From assembly GCA_049366815.1 (NCBI GenBank), contig JBMNCO010000085.1:1-19675 (forward strand): DNA of 19,675 nt. The letters run 5' to 3'. The stretch is from CAYNYM01 sp049366815 (lineage in GTDB: Bacteria > Desulfobacterota > DSM-4660 > Desulfatiglandales > HGW-15). The notes below the pieces were generated by a model. That model ran no database searches, had not been told where the DNA came from, and worked only from the letters and a program-made list of their open reading frames with translations. The translations under genes and the position numbers were made by a program. Shown one piece after another: positions 7,806 to 14,971 of this stretch; position 1 is the first letter of the stretch, and each line of letters starts with the position of its first letter.

Positions 7806-7866
7806 GGGAGACAAGTCGGCAAAACAGGTGCGGCGGCGACTTTCACTTTTTCTTGGAGGTTCGGAC

Positions 7867-9750
7867 GTGAAACCCTACTCCTTTTCAGGAAAGCGTGTTC
7901 TCGTGACCGGGGCAAGCGGAGGACTGGGCTCCGCTATCACAAGGAGACTGGCCGAGACTGGCGCCCAGATGGTTGTCACCTCCAGGTCCATGAAGGCACT
8001 CAATGAACTCATCTCCTCCCTGCCGGAACCTGCCAGGGCGTTTCCGGTCACGGCTGACCTGTCAAGCCCGGGGGAGGCGGAAAGCCTGGCAAAGAGCGCC
8101 ATCGAAGCCCTCGGCTACATCGATGTCCTGTTCAACAACGCAGGGGTGGGCTACTTTGCACTCATGGAAGAGGCGAAAGAGGAAAATATTCGCCGCCTCT
8201 TCGAGGTCAATACCTTTGCCCCTCTCATGCTGATCAAGACCCTCCTGCCCCATATGAAGGCCAGGGGCACAGGCCGGATCCTCAACATCGTATCCTGCGC
8301 AGGCCGGGTCCCCATCCCGACGGTGGGCGTGTACGGCGGAAGCAAATCGGCCCTCGCCGTCATGACCAACACCATGAGGATCGAACTGGCCCCGGCCGGG
8401 ATCGACATCATCAATGTCTACCCCGGAACGATCGGCACCTCCTTCGAGGAAAACGCCCTCAGGGAGAGGGACCGTCCCGGCCTCTGTCCCACCGACACCT
8501 GCGGTCTTCCCAGGTTCGAGATGGCCGACAGGATCCTGGAGGCCGCAGTCGGCCCCCCCGGGGAGGTCTGGTTGGAATGGCAGGGCAAGTGGCTTGCCAC
8601 AGCCGCCATATTCTGGCCCGGGTACGTGGAAAGACAACTGGTGCCCATCCGGGACAGGGTCATCCAGAACATATCCCTCAAAAAAAGGAGGTTCAGGCTT
8701 CTCCAGGTGGAATCCTCCATCGCTTGCAATCTCAGATGTGTCATGTGTCCCTGGAGGGGTATCGCCGAGAGGGCAGAGAACCGGGGCATCATGTCCGGAG
8801 AGGTCTGGGACGCCGTCAGTCCTTATTTGCAGGACATTGCATCCGTTGATTTTACCGGAGGCGGAGAACCCCTTCTCCAGCCTCGGCTGCTGGAATGGAT
8901 GCGGGAGGCCAAGGCTGCAGGCTGCGAAGCCGGTTTTCTGACCAATGGGCTCCTTCTCAAAGGCGAAACGGCCCAGGAAGTAATGGAGGCGGACATCGAC
9001 TGGGTCTGCGTATCCATTGACGGAGCCACGGCGGACGTTTACAACGAGATCCGCCTGGGTTCCGACTTTGACAGGGTCTGTGAAAACCTTGCCAGGCTCG
9101 CCGAATTACGCGTCGGAAAAGTCCCTAAGTTAATGATCAACTTTGTCCTCATGTCCATGAATTCCCATCAGATGGGAGAGATTGTCAGGCTGGGTGCCCG
9201 GCTGGGGGTGGATCAGGTCAACTTCAAGCAGTGCGACGTGATCCGTGGCCACGAAGGCAAGGGGTATGGCCTGTTCGCCAACAGCGAGACAAAGGAGGTG
9301 CACCGTCTCCAGAAAGAGCTTGCAAGGGCTCGTCGACTCGCCAAAAAACTCGGCGTGCAAACCACGGCTTTTGCCTTCACCCCGGAAGAGCGGCCCGTCT
9401 GTGAACAGGACCCCAGGGATTCTCTGTTTGTTCGCCATGATGGCGCAGTCGGCCCGTGTATCAACCTGGCCATCGGGGGGCCCACTACGTTTCTAGGAAA
9501 GGATGTCATCATGCCCACGGTGCATTATGGCCGCCTGCCGGGTCAGGATCTCCTTGATCTGTGGGAAACCGACACCTGCAGGACATACCGGGACCGGTTC
9601 AGGGAAAGGGTGGAGGCCCATGACAAGGCGATTATCAAGGGCCTTATGGAGGGTTCGGCCAGTCCGTCCATGGCTCGTGACAACGCCAGGGAGGCCATGC
9701 CGCAGGCCCCTGAAGGGTGCAGGGTTTGCCATTACCTCTACGACATCTAG
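7867..9750 (+). CDS. Fusion of short-chain dehydrogenase and radical SAM/SPASM enzyme
   Basis: This 627-residue protein joins two complete enzyme domains in one uninterrupted frame. Residues 5-245 are a classical SDR: TGASGGLG (14-21) for NAD(P) binding, NNAG (90-93), catalytic Ser143, and Tyr156/Lys160 (YGGSK). A 30-residue linker with WPGYVERQLVPIRDR follows. Residues 278-627 are a radical SAM/SPASM enzyme: CNLRCVMC (287-294), GGGEP (331-335), LTNG (358-361), auxiliary cysteines at 512 and 531, and a terminal CRVC at 618-621. I chose GTG 7867 because TTGGAGG lies 7 bases upstream and the frame then starts just before the Rossmann fold; an upstream GTG at 7828 has no such site. The pairing suggests an NAD(P)-linked oxidation or reduction and a radical step on the same pathway. 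The substrate is unknown. Confidence 0.92.
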   Translation: MKPYSFSGKRVLVTGASGGLGSAITRRLAETGAQMVVTSRSMKALNELISSLPEPARAFPVTADLSSPGEAESLAKSAIEALGYIDVLFNNAGVGYFALMEEAKEENIRRLFEVNTFAPLMLIKTLLPHMKARGTGRILNIVSCAGRVPIPTVGVYGGSKSALAVMTNTMRIELAPAGIDIINVYPGTIGTSFEENALRERDRPGLCPTDTCGLPRFEMADRILEAAVGPPGEVWLEWQGKWLATAAIFWPGYVERQLVPIRDRVIQNISLKKRRFRLLQVESSIACNLRCVMCPWRGIAERAENRGIMSGEVWDAVSPYLQDIASVDFTGGGEPLLQPRLLEWMREAKAAGCEAGFLTNGLLLKGETAQEVMEADIDWVCVSIDGATADVYNEIRLGSDFDRVCENLARLAELRVGKVPKLMINFVLMSMNSHQMGEIVRLGARLGVDQVNFKQCDVIRGHEGKGYGLFANSETKEVHRLQKELARARRLAKKLGVQTTAFAFTPEERPVCEQDPRDSLFVRHDGAVGPCINLAIGGPTTFLGKDVIMPTVHYGRLPGQDLLDLWETDTCRTYRDRFRERVEAHDKAIIKGLMEGSASPSMARDNAREAMPQAPEGCRVCHYLYDI

Positions 9751-9807
9751 ACGGACGCGAAGACGGAAAATGGACCTCGGTGGGCTGAACGATAGACCTG
9801 GCGCAGG

Positions 9808-10425
9808 CTATTGGTAAAATTCCTCAGTCGGAAACAATCGTTTCGCTTCTTCCCTCCGGATACTCCGGGTCGCATCCTGAAGCTTCTGGAACCAGGTTGT
9901 CCTGTCCTTTTTGTTGCCCTTCCGAACGCCGGCTATTGCCGCATGAATGACACTTGCCTCGGCCTTTTCCAGTTCTTGAAGGAAAACCAAATATTTTCTC
10001 TTTGTCGGATAGGCCTCTCTCAGGGTCTCTTCATAGCTCCTCCCCTGTGACCTCATGAGGCCCAGATAATGATCCAAAAGGAGTTCAATTTCCTGGAGCT
10101 GTCTGCGACGCACCTTTTCCGTGTAGAATCCTTTCTTCTCTCTGTCCAAGAGCTCTTTGGTTTCGATTTCGATGTGTCCCACCTGAATGGAGCGGTCCGC
10201 ACCCCGGACGATTTCCATGGCCGCCCTGAAGGCTTTCTTTTTGGTGAACAGCAGGTTTTTGCAGGTACTGGAGAGTTGTCTCTTCGAACGGATCAGCTCA
10301 AGCAGGACTTTGGGCAGATAATCAACTCCCCAGCCGACCCTTACCTTACGCTTGTGGATGAGTTCGCGGGAAATGGAGTCAGCCTGCCCAACCTCATGCC
10401 GCCAAATAAAACGGAAGTCTTCCAT
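9808..10425 (-). CDS. Family A paralogue A3: helical protein of unknown function
   Basis: A 205-residue protein with the same length and plan as A2: a hydrophobic segment at 31-45 (GWGVDYLPKVLLELI), KNLLFTKKKA at 56-65 (compare QNFLFTKIMA in A2), a charged helix with REKKGFYTEKVRRRQLQEIE, the signature LLLDHYLGLMRSQG at 115-128, and AYPTKRKYLVFLQELEKAE at 138-156. The reading frame is open well upstream, but ATG 10425 gives the alignment with A1 and A2. Only GGAGG about 30 bases upstream resembles a ribosome binding site, so the exact start is uncertain. It lies 79 bp downstream of the GIY-YIG-like gene on the same strand and is probably co-transcribed with it. Function unknown. Confidence 0.78.
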   Translation of the reverse strand: MEDFRFIWRHEVGQADSISRELIHKRKVRVGWGVDYLPKVLLELIRSKRQLSSTCKNLLFTKKKAFRAAMEIVRGADRSIQVGHIEIETKELLDREKKGFYTEKVRRRQLQEIELLLDHYLGLMRSQGRSYEETLREAYPTKRKYLVFLQELEKAEASVIHAAIAGVRKGNKKDRTTWFQKLQDATRSIRREEAKRLFPTEEFYQ

Positions 10426-10504
10426 AGTGTGTCGCAGTGGCCCGGCTCTTATACCTCCTGGAAAGGGTGCAATCCGGGACGACCCGAAATCGGTGTGACC
10501 CGCA

Positions 10505-10846
10505 TCAGCGCTCTGTCTCGTTGCAGGGAGGCTTCCACCGTGCAATGAGATCCTCCTGCTCGGCCTTTCTGATTTGCCAACTGGGCGAGCTGAAGTGAAC
10601 ATGCACGTGGGTAGCCTCCCGCCGTCTTGCACAGGCCTCCCGATCAGGGGGTGCGAATCCCTCGTCGAAATCCCTGGTCTCACCGATGTATAGGGGAAGC
10701 CATTCACCGTCTTCCATGCGTCGGGCGAATATCACATTGCCTGCAATCTTTCTAAACTTCATATCGATCGGGTGAATCCAATATCCGTACTCTTTTCCCG
10801 ATCCACCGGCCCATCGGATATCGGGCTCACTCACATCCCGGCTCAT
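10505..10846 (-). CDS. Small GIY-YIG-like nuclease-fold protein
   Basis: A 113-residue stand-alone protein. GNVIFARRMEDG (36-47) followed by LPLYIGETRDF (50-60) resembles the two core strands of a GIY-YIG domain, with YIG intact at 53-55 and the GIY element degenerate. An arginine-rich stretch (73-77), HVHVHF (80-85), Glu97/Glu98 in AEQEDLIARW and a terminal KPPCN (105-109) match the later Arg, metal-binding Glu and Asn positions. The start at 10846 follows AAAGGAGAG at good spacing; the longer frame from 10924 runs through the terminator palindrome and is rejected. GIY-YIG domains usually cut DNA, but small stand-alone versions in bacteria are mostly uncharacterised. It precedes A3 on the same strand. 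Confidence 0.65.
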   Translation of the reverse strand: MSRDVSEPDIRWAGGSGKEYGYWIHPIDMKFRKIAGNVIFARRMEDGEWLPLYIGETRDFDEGFAPPDREACARRREATHVHVHFSSPSWQIRKAEQEDLIARWKPPCNETER

Positions 10847-10880
10847 TGGACTCTCCTTTCCAGTCCTGGCTTGAATGTCT

Positions 10881-10920
10881 GAAAAGGGAGGGGTGATCTT
10901 CAGATCACCCCTCCCTTTTC
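10881..10920 (-). terminator. Strong palindromic terminator after the YeiH-like gene
   Basis: An 18-bp perfect inverted repeat (10881-10898 with 10903-10920) around a TTCA loop, 10 bp past the exporter stop. The arms begin with GAAAAGGGAGGGG and end with CCCCTCCCTTTTC, so reading either strand gives a GC-rich stem ending in TTTT. It should end transcription of the exporter on the minus strand. It lies just upstream of the GIY-YIG-like gene's ribosome binding site, so that gene may be transcribed separately or by read-through. Confidence 0.75.
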
Positions 10921-10930
10921 TCACGGATGG

Positions 10931-12244
10931 TTAATCCGGAAGGATGGCCGGAGTAAAGAATACCCCTGACCACAAGATCCACACGATGAACAAGGTCCAT
11001 ACGGCGTTGGCCGCCTGGGAAAGCCAGTAGGCGATTGCCGGTCTTCCTCCGCCAACAGAGACCAGTTCCTTGAAATTGGTCTCCAAACCGATGGAGACAA
11101 AACAAAAGGTGAAGAACCAACTTCGATAATCTTTGCAGGCCTTCGCTACGGCATTTGCCGCCTTCTCTCCCATCGCGGGCTCAACGATAAAGGAAACGAT
11201 AAGCGAGGCAACCATAAAACCCACGACAAACTTGGGAAAGCGGTACCAAATCTCCATGAGAGGAGGTTTCTCGCCTTTTTCTCTTCTCTCCAGGGACATA
11301 GTTGCCCAGATGGCCATGAGGAAGGCCACGATGCCGATAAGGACGTTTTGGGCCATCTTGACCATGGCGGCGGCCTGCACAGCGGCCTTGCCCTTGATGA
11401 CCTCGCCTGCGGCAACGACCGCCCCCGTATTGTCTATGACACCTCCGATCCAGGCGCCCGCCATGTTGTTAGGCAGATTCAACCAGATCGCGATGGGAGG
11501 CATGATCAGGATCAAGACGACCGCGCAGACCATAACCCAGGCAATCATGTAGCTCACTTCCTTGGGGTCGCCCTGGATCGCGCCGCCCGCCGCGATGGTG
11601 GCGGAAACCCCGCAGATGGAATTGGCCGTGGCGATAATGGCGCTGAAACGCTCCGAGACCTTGAACTTACGGCAGATCCAGTAGGTCATGAACCACACGG
11701 TTCCCGCCACCAGCACGGCCTGAATCACACCGATGGCCCCGGCCTTTATAACGACGGAAAACATGATCGTGGCCCCCATGCAAACAAGGCCGATCTTTAC
11801 AAAGAACTCCGTGAGTCCCGCAGCCTTGAGGACCTTAGGCACACTGAAGACGTTGCTGATGACCAGGCCGAAGAACAGAGCCCATATGACGTACTCAAAT
11901 CCCCATGCCTTGATGGACTTTTGCTGTGAAATGACCATTGCAAGCACGCTCAGGATAAAAATGATTAAAAATCCCGGGATATAGAGTTTAATGTCGCGCT
12001 TGATAAAAGCGGCGCCTATCATCGTCAGCACACAACAGGTTATGAAAAAGACAATAGCGGTCCCCAACGTGCTCCACCCCTTTGGGAAGACGGCCGCCAG
12101 TGTTGTCCACGCACCGATCTTGGGCGGACTTGGAAGCACCCCCCAAATGGCCAGTAAAAGTAAAAACCACCCGATCCAGCACGACCACCAGTCTTCAGAC
12201 CGCCACAGGGACGACCAGTCGATCTTGTCATTTTTGCTGTTCAT
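10931..12244 (-). CDS. YeiH/UPF0324-type putative sulfate exporter, membrane protein
   Basis: A 437-residue inner-membrane protein with about ten or more hydrophobic helices, starting WIGWFLLLLAIWG near residue 24. Family hallmarks are visible: NSICGVSATIAAGGAI in the central region, VIDNTGAVVAAG, a helix with KMAQNVLIGIVAFLMAIWA, and the late KACKDYRSWFFTFCFVSIGLETNF segment. The family (UPF0324, 'putative sulfate exporter') includes genes linked to sulfonate breakdown, where sulfite or sulfate must leave the cell; the transport activity is largely inferred. This version is about 100 residues longer than E. coli YeiH, with an extra hydrophilic loop (SLERREKGEKPP). I chose ATG 12244, which has GGAGG 8 bases upstream, over ATG 12259. 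It ends at the strong terminator at 10881-10920. Confidence 0.88.
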   Translation of the reverse strand: MNSKNDKIDWSSLWRSEDWWSCWIGWFLLLLAIWGVLPSPPKIGAWTTLAAVFPKGWSTLGTAIVFFITCCVLTMIGAAFIKRDIKLYIPGFLIIFILSVLAMVISQQKSIKAWGFEYVIWALFFGLVISNVFSVPKVLKAAGLTEFFVKIGLVCMGATIMFSVVIKAGAIGVIQAVLVAGTVWFMTYWICRKFKVSERFSAIIATANSICGVSATIAAGGAIQGDPKEVSYMIAWVMVCAVVLILIMPPIAIWLNLPNNMAGAWIGGVIDNTGAVVAAGEVIKGKAAVQAAAMVKMAQNVLIGIVAFLMAIWATMSLERREKGEKPPLMEIWYRFPKFVVGFMVASLIVSFIVEPAMGEKAANAVAKACKDYRSWFFTFCFVSIGLETNFKELVSVGGGRPAIAYWLSQAANAVWTLFIVWILWSGVFFTPAILPD

Positions 12245-12689
12245 AGGATCTACCTCCATGAAAGACGTCGTTTGATAAGTAGATGGTCCAATGGTGCCGC
12301 GGACACCGTGTCGTCATCCAACAAGTCCTTTCTCCCCAGTTTAATCCGCTCACTTTCAAAGGGGACCGTTTCGGCGCTCACCTCCTTTCTCTCGATTCGT
12401 ATTTCTGTGGAAATCCTGGAATAACGCAGCACCGTTTTCACAGGGACAGTGCAAATCGTTTATTGAGATATTTTGTGGGCCTCACAGATAACTCGTGCAT
12501 TCGTAATAGAGTCGTGCAGAGAATTTTAAAACACATCATAGAATATTTAAGAACATATCAGCGCAATATGAAAAAGCGACACACCTTGAAGTGTACAGTG
12601 GACCGACGACCTGAACGCAAGAGCGATACCATGGCGCCTGTTTGTTGTGTAGACAAAAGCCCGATCGAAACATTTTCAAAGAGCAAGAA

Positions 12690-12770
12690 ATGAATCCTAT
12701 AGGATTGGTGAGAATTGAACAAATATTACGGGAAATCAGAGAAAAAATCAACCATCAATTAGATAGATAG
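12690..12770 (+). CDS. Possible 26-residue amphipathic peptide
   Basis: ATG 12690 opens a 26-codon frame, MNPIGLVRIEQILREIREKI and then NHQLDR, ending in TAG. The spacing of Ile/Leu residues gives an amphipathic helix, and AAGAG lies 6 bases upstream of the ATG. A perfect palindrome (12693-12706) overlaps its first codons. It could be a real micro-protein, the remnant of a longer gene, or chance. Confidence 0.2.
   Translation: MNPIGLVRIEQILREIREKINHQLDR
12693..12706. promoter_or_regulatory. Palindrome AATCCTATAGGATT
   Basis: A perfect 14-base palindrome in an AT-rich gap, about 450 bp upstream of the exporter start. It has the form of a protein-binding site, but the distance makes a direct role in the exporter's control doubtful. 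Confidence 0.2.
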
Positions 12771-12807
12771 AAGTTTTTCCTCATGCGGCGACACCGGACT
12801 TTTCAGC

Positions 12808-13614
12808 TCAGATTTCACGGACATGGCGCTTCACTTGATAGCCCTGCTCCTCAAGCAGGCTACAGATCCCCGGAATATGGGGTGCCCCCACGAAGACCAC
12901 GGTGGCGCCTTTTTCCAGGTGGTGTAACATCCTGCTAAAAAGGATCCCGTCGCGCCGATCAATGACAGAGGAGGTCCGGCTCGGGAACAAACCCGTGGCG
13001 GAACGTATGCCTTCAAGATCGCCGTCGAGATAGCGCCTCACGTACTCACGTGCATAGCCGTCCCACTCATCAATTCGTTCGAGAAATTTGAGGAGCCTTT
13101 CACAGGGGAGGTTTTCCAGGACCCTGATCTGCTCTTCGATGCTCTCAAGGGGAATGATCCGCTTCCCCATTTCCATGGCGATTTGATAACCTTCCATGTC
13201 GACCGAATGCTTCCATCCTTTTTTTTCAAGGTACCTGGACCAGATTGTAAAAAAGGCCAGCCAGGGTTTCATCCCCCTGATCAGGCCGTAGGCCGGCGCC
13301 TCCTCCCTCGGCCCGGGATAGGAAAGGGACAGGAAAGAAAGGCGTTCCTGCCGGGCAGGATTGAGCACACCGCAGATCTTTTTAACGGTCCTGGGATCCA
13401 GAGATTGAAAGAGGTGCGGCCCATCCGCGCCTCCCCGACCAACCTCCAGGACCGCAGCCAAGCTTTCAGGGTCCAAGGGGCCTTCAAAGAGGACCGTATC
13501 GGCATCCCGGATGAGGCCGCTCAGCGAACGTCTAAAGCTGTATGGAAAGAAATGGGCGGTCCCGATGAGAACGGATCTCCGGTGGGCCTTTTCGACCTCC
13601 CAGATCATCTTCAT
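12808..13614 (-). CDS. TraB/GumN-like (TIKI superfamily) protein
   Basis: A 268-residue protein with the pattern of the TraB/PrgY/GumN superfamily: VLIGTAHFFP at 15-24 (the GTxH motif), VLFEGPLD at 41-48 (the conserved E), SVDMEGYQIAMEMG at 137-150, IPLESIEEQ at 154-162 (the second conserved E), arginines at 219-221, and VFVGAPHIPGICSLLEEQGY at 240-259 (GxxHxxG). The paired GxxH motifs and glutamates are the predicted metal site shared with the eukaryotic protease TIKI; bacterial members are mostly uncharacterised. No signal peptide is seen, although many GumN relatives are exported. ATG 13614 has GGAGG about 16 bases upstream, which is long; a TTG at 13662 is possible. It is 54 bp downstream of B2 on the same strand, so the two probably form an operon. 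Confidence 0.75.
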   Translation of the reverse strand: MKMIWEVEKAHRRSVLIGTAHFFPYSFRRSLSGLIRDADTVLFEGPLDPESLAAVLEVGRGGADGPHLFQSLDPRTVKKICGVLNPARQERLSFLSLSYPGPREEAPAYGLIRGMKPWLAFFTIWSRYLEKKGWKHSVDMEGYQIAMEMGKRIIPLESIEEQIRVLENLPCERLLKFLERIDEWDGYAREYVRRYLDGDLEGIRSATGLFPSRTSSVIDRRDGILFSRMLHHLEKGATVVFVGAPHIPGICSLLEEQGYQVKRHVREI

Positions 13615-13668
13615 GGTTTTTCCCGTGCGTCCTCCGAACAAGACCCCAGCCCCGCCTCCCAAAAAGTC

Positions 13669-14520
13669 CTAACTTTTACGCATAAATGCCAGGACGGTAT
13701 GAAGTGTCGACGGCCTCCGAAACACGAACTCGGCCATTTCATAGGGACGTGAAGGGGTCCCCCCCCATTTTTTCTTGAAACGGCGGATCCCTTCATTCAC
13801 ACCCAGTCCCAGATGTATGTAGCGCTTCTTTTCCTCCCTGCTCATGCGAATCAGGGCATGGGTTAAGGCATCGGATGCGCCCGGGACATAGATCCTCTTC
13901 GAATGACATCCAATGACGTAAGTGGCGTAGTCTTCGGCAGCCAGATCGACGACGAAAAAGGCCGCCAGTTTTCTACTCCTGTCCAGGGCGTTCAGCATGA
14001 CCGCCCCGCGTGCATGACCGACATATTGAGGCATCCTCAGCAGAAGCTCCCGGACCCGGGGAGCCGGCCGAACTCTTTCAAGGAACTCCTCCGCCAGTCT
14101 TACATGGGAGGTCTCCATTCTGTTTCCTCTCTCGATGAAGAGATCCCTTTGTGCCCTGTTTATCGACCTTTTCAGTCCGCTCTTCATCCTCCAGTCACCA
14201 AGGTTCAGGGTGTAGTATCTGTCGCTCTGCCACTCGCTGCAGAGACGGGCCAGGGACGGCGGTATGACCGGTGCGATAAGGGAAAGGGATGCCGGCCGAA
14301 ACCTTTCACGGATCAGTTCCAGGGACGCTTCGAATTCCCTGAGGGCGAAATGTCTTTCCAGGGGATAGCCCACAACAATGAGCCAGTCACCCTTGCGGCA
14401 GCAGAAATAGTCCTCATGAAGAAAGGGTTCCCCACCCGATACCCGCGTCATGAGTCCGATGCTGTGTTCCGGTACATAGGCCCGGCGCAGTATGAACCGC
14501 TCTTCCTGTGCCGTAATCAT
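13669..14520 (-). CDS. Family B paralogue B2: GNAT/FemAB-like acyltransferase fold protein
   Basis: A 283-residue paralogue of the protein at 5231-6055. Shared landmarks: AYVPEH at 14-19, VVGYPL at 49-54, DRYYTLNL at 100-107, strand KLAAFFVVDLA at 184-194, strand YATYVIGC at 198-205, VPGASD at 212-217 and HLGLGVNEGIRRFKKKWGG at 236-254. The middle region (115-170) is basic and helical, with RSINRAQRD resembling the loop before the second FemAB/GNAT lobe. The likely role is acyl or aminoacyl transfer; neither donor nor acceptor can be read from sequence. Start ATG 14520 has only a weak AAAGAG upstream. It is followed by the TraB-like gene on the same strand. This copy is not next to an A-family gene, unlike B1. 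Confidence 0.75.
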   Translation of the reverse strand: MITAQEERFILRRAYVPEHSIGLMTRVSGGEPFLHEDYFCCRKGDWLIVVGYPLERHFALREFEASLELIRERFRPASLSLIAPVIPPSLARLCSEWQSDRYYTLNLGDWRMKSGLKRSINRAQRDLFIERGNRMETSHVRLAEEFLERVRPAPRVRELLLRMPQYVGHARGAVMLNALDRSRKLAAFFVVDLAAEDYATYVIGCHSKRIYVPGASDALTHALIRMSREEKKRYIHLGLGVNEGIRRFKKKWGGTPSRPYEMAEFVFRRPSTLHTVLAFMRKS

Positions 14521-14971
14521 CTCTTTTTACTCATTTTTCATACATCCCGCATCAGAGGAAGACCGCGCGACATATTAGACCCACCGATTCAGACTTTTAC
14601 CCCGGATGATCCGGGGGAAAAATGCGCCGAAGGCGTTCCGGGAGCTTTTTTATCACTACGCTACGCCGTATTATACAGGAAGCGATTTATACAGGAAAAC
14701 ATCTTTTCAGGATGAAGCACGAGAATCGGGAAAAGGAATTCTCAGTGTGATATACTGAAACGGATGGCGGAGGGAGCGTAGCGGAGAGAACATGCCGGCC
14801 CCTGCTTGGAGCGGAACATTTTATTTTGGACAAGAGTGGGGGTTGATATTGAAACAGGGAAGCATCCGAGGAGCGCGTCCGATGGTCACCGGGCCGATGA
14901 CAGAGTAACGCCAAAACCAGGAAATGAGACAGGGGCAGGCGTGAGGGCACCTGTGAAAAAGGAGGGAGGGT
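14521..14971. other. Divergent intergenic region before the isoaspartate methyltransferase gene
   Basis: A 451-bp gap with no convincing gene. A hairpin at 14600-14616 (CCCCGGA, TGA loop, TCCGGGG) lacks a U-tract on either strand. TATACAGGA occurs twice near 14675-14700. A short repeat GAGGGAGCGTAGCGGAG at 14770-14786 recurs with two changes at 19651-19667. I see no confident promoter. Confidence 0.4.

Larger units (their letters stand above)
7224..7866. other. Long divergent intergenic region between the two radical SAM genes
   Basis: This 643-bp region must carry promoters for both radical SAM genes. Open frames inside it on both strands have poor composition and no good ribosome binding sites, so I do not call a gene. 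Visible structure: a 7-bp stem with 3-base loop followed by GTTTTA at 7369-7390, which looks like a small plus-strand terminator or attenuator, and the 15-bp palindrome at 7791-7805 listed separately. Confidence 0.4.
12245..12807. other. AT-rich intergenic region upstream of the exporter gene
   Basis: A 563-bp gap holding the promoter of the exporter on the minus strand and ending at the TraB-like stop. The part from about 12430 to 12780 is markedly AT-rich. Open frames of 60-136 codons cross it, but their composition is poor and none has a convincing start. The small ORF and palindrome near 12690 are listed separately. Confidence 0.4.

Noticed and set aside
7828..7866. Upstream GTG start for the SDR-radical SAM fusion
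   Set aside because: It adds 13 residues with no ribosome binding site, whereas GTG 7867 has TTGGAGG at proper spacing.
8062..8637. 191-codon minus-strand frame opposite the SDR domain
   Set aside because: Antisense shadow of conserved SDR sequence; no ribosome binding site or domain.
12283..12693. 136-codon plus-strand frame upstream of the exporter
   Set aside because: It starts within the exporter's upstream region, has no ribosome binding site, and the protein has no coherent hydrophobic or helical pattern.
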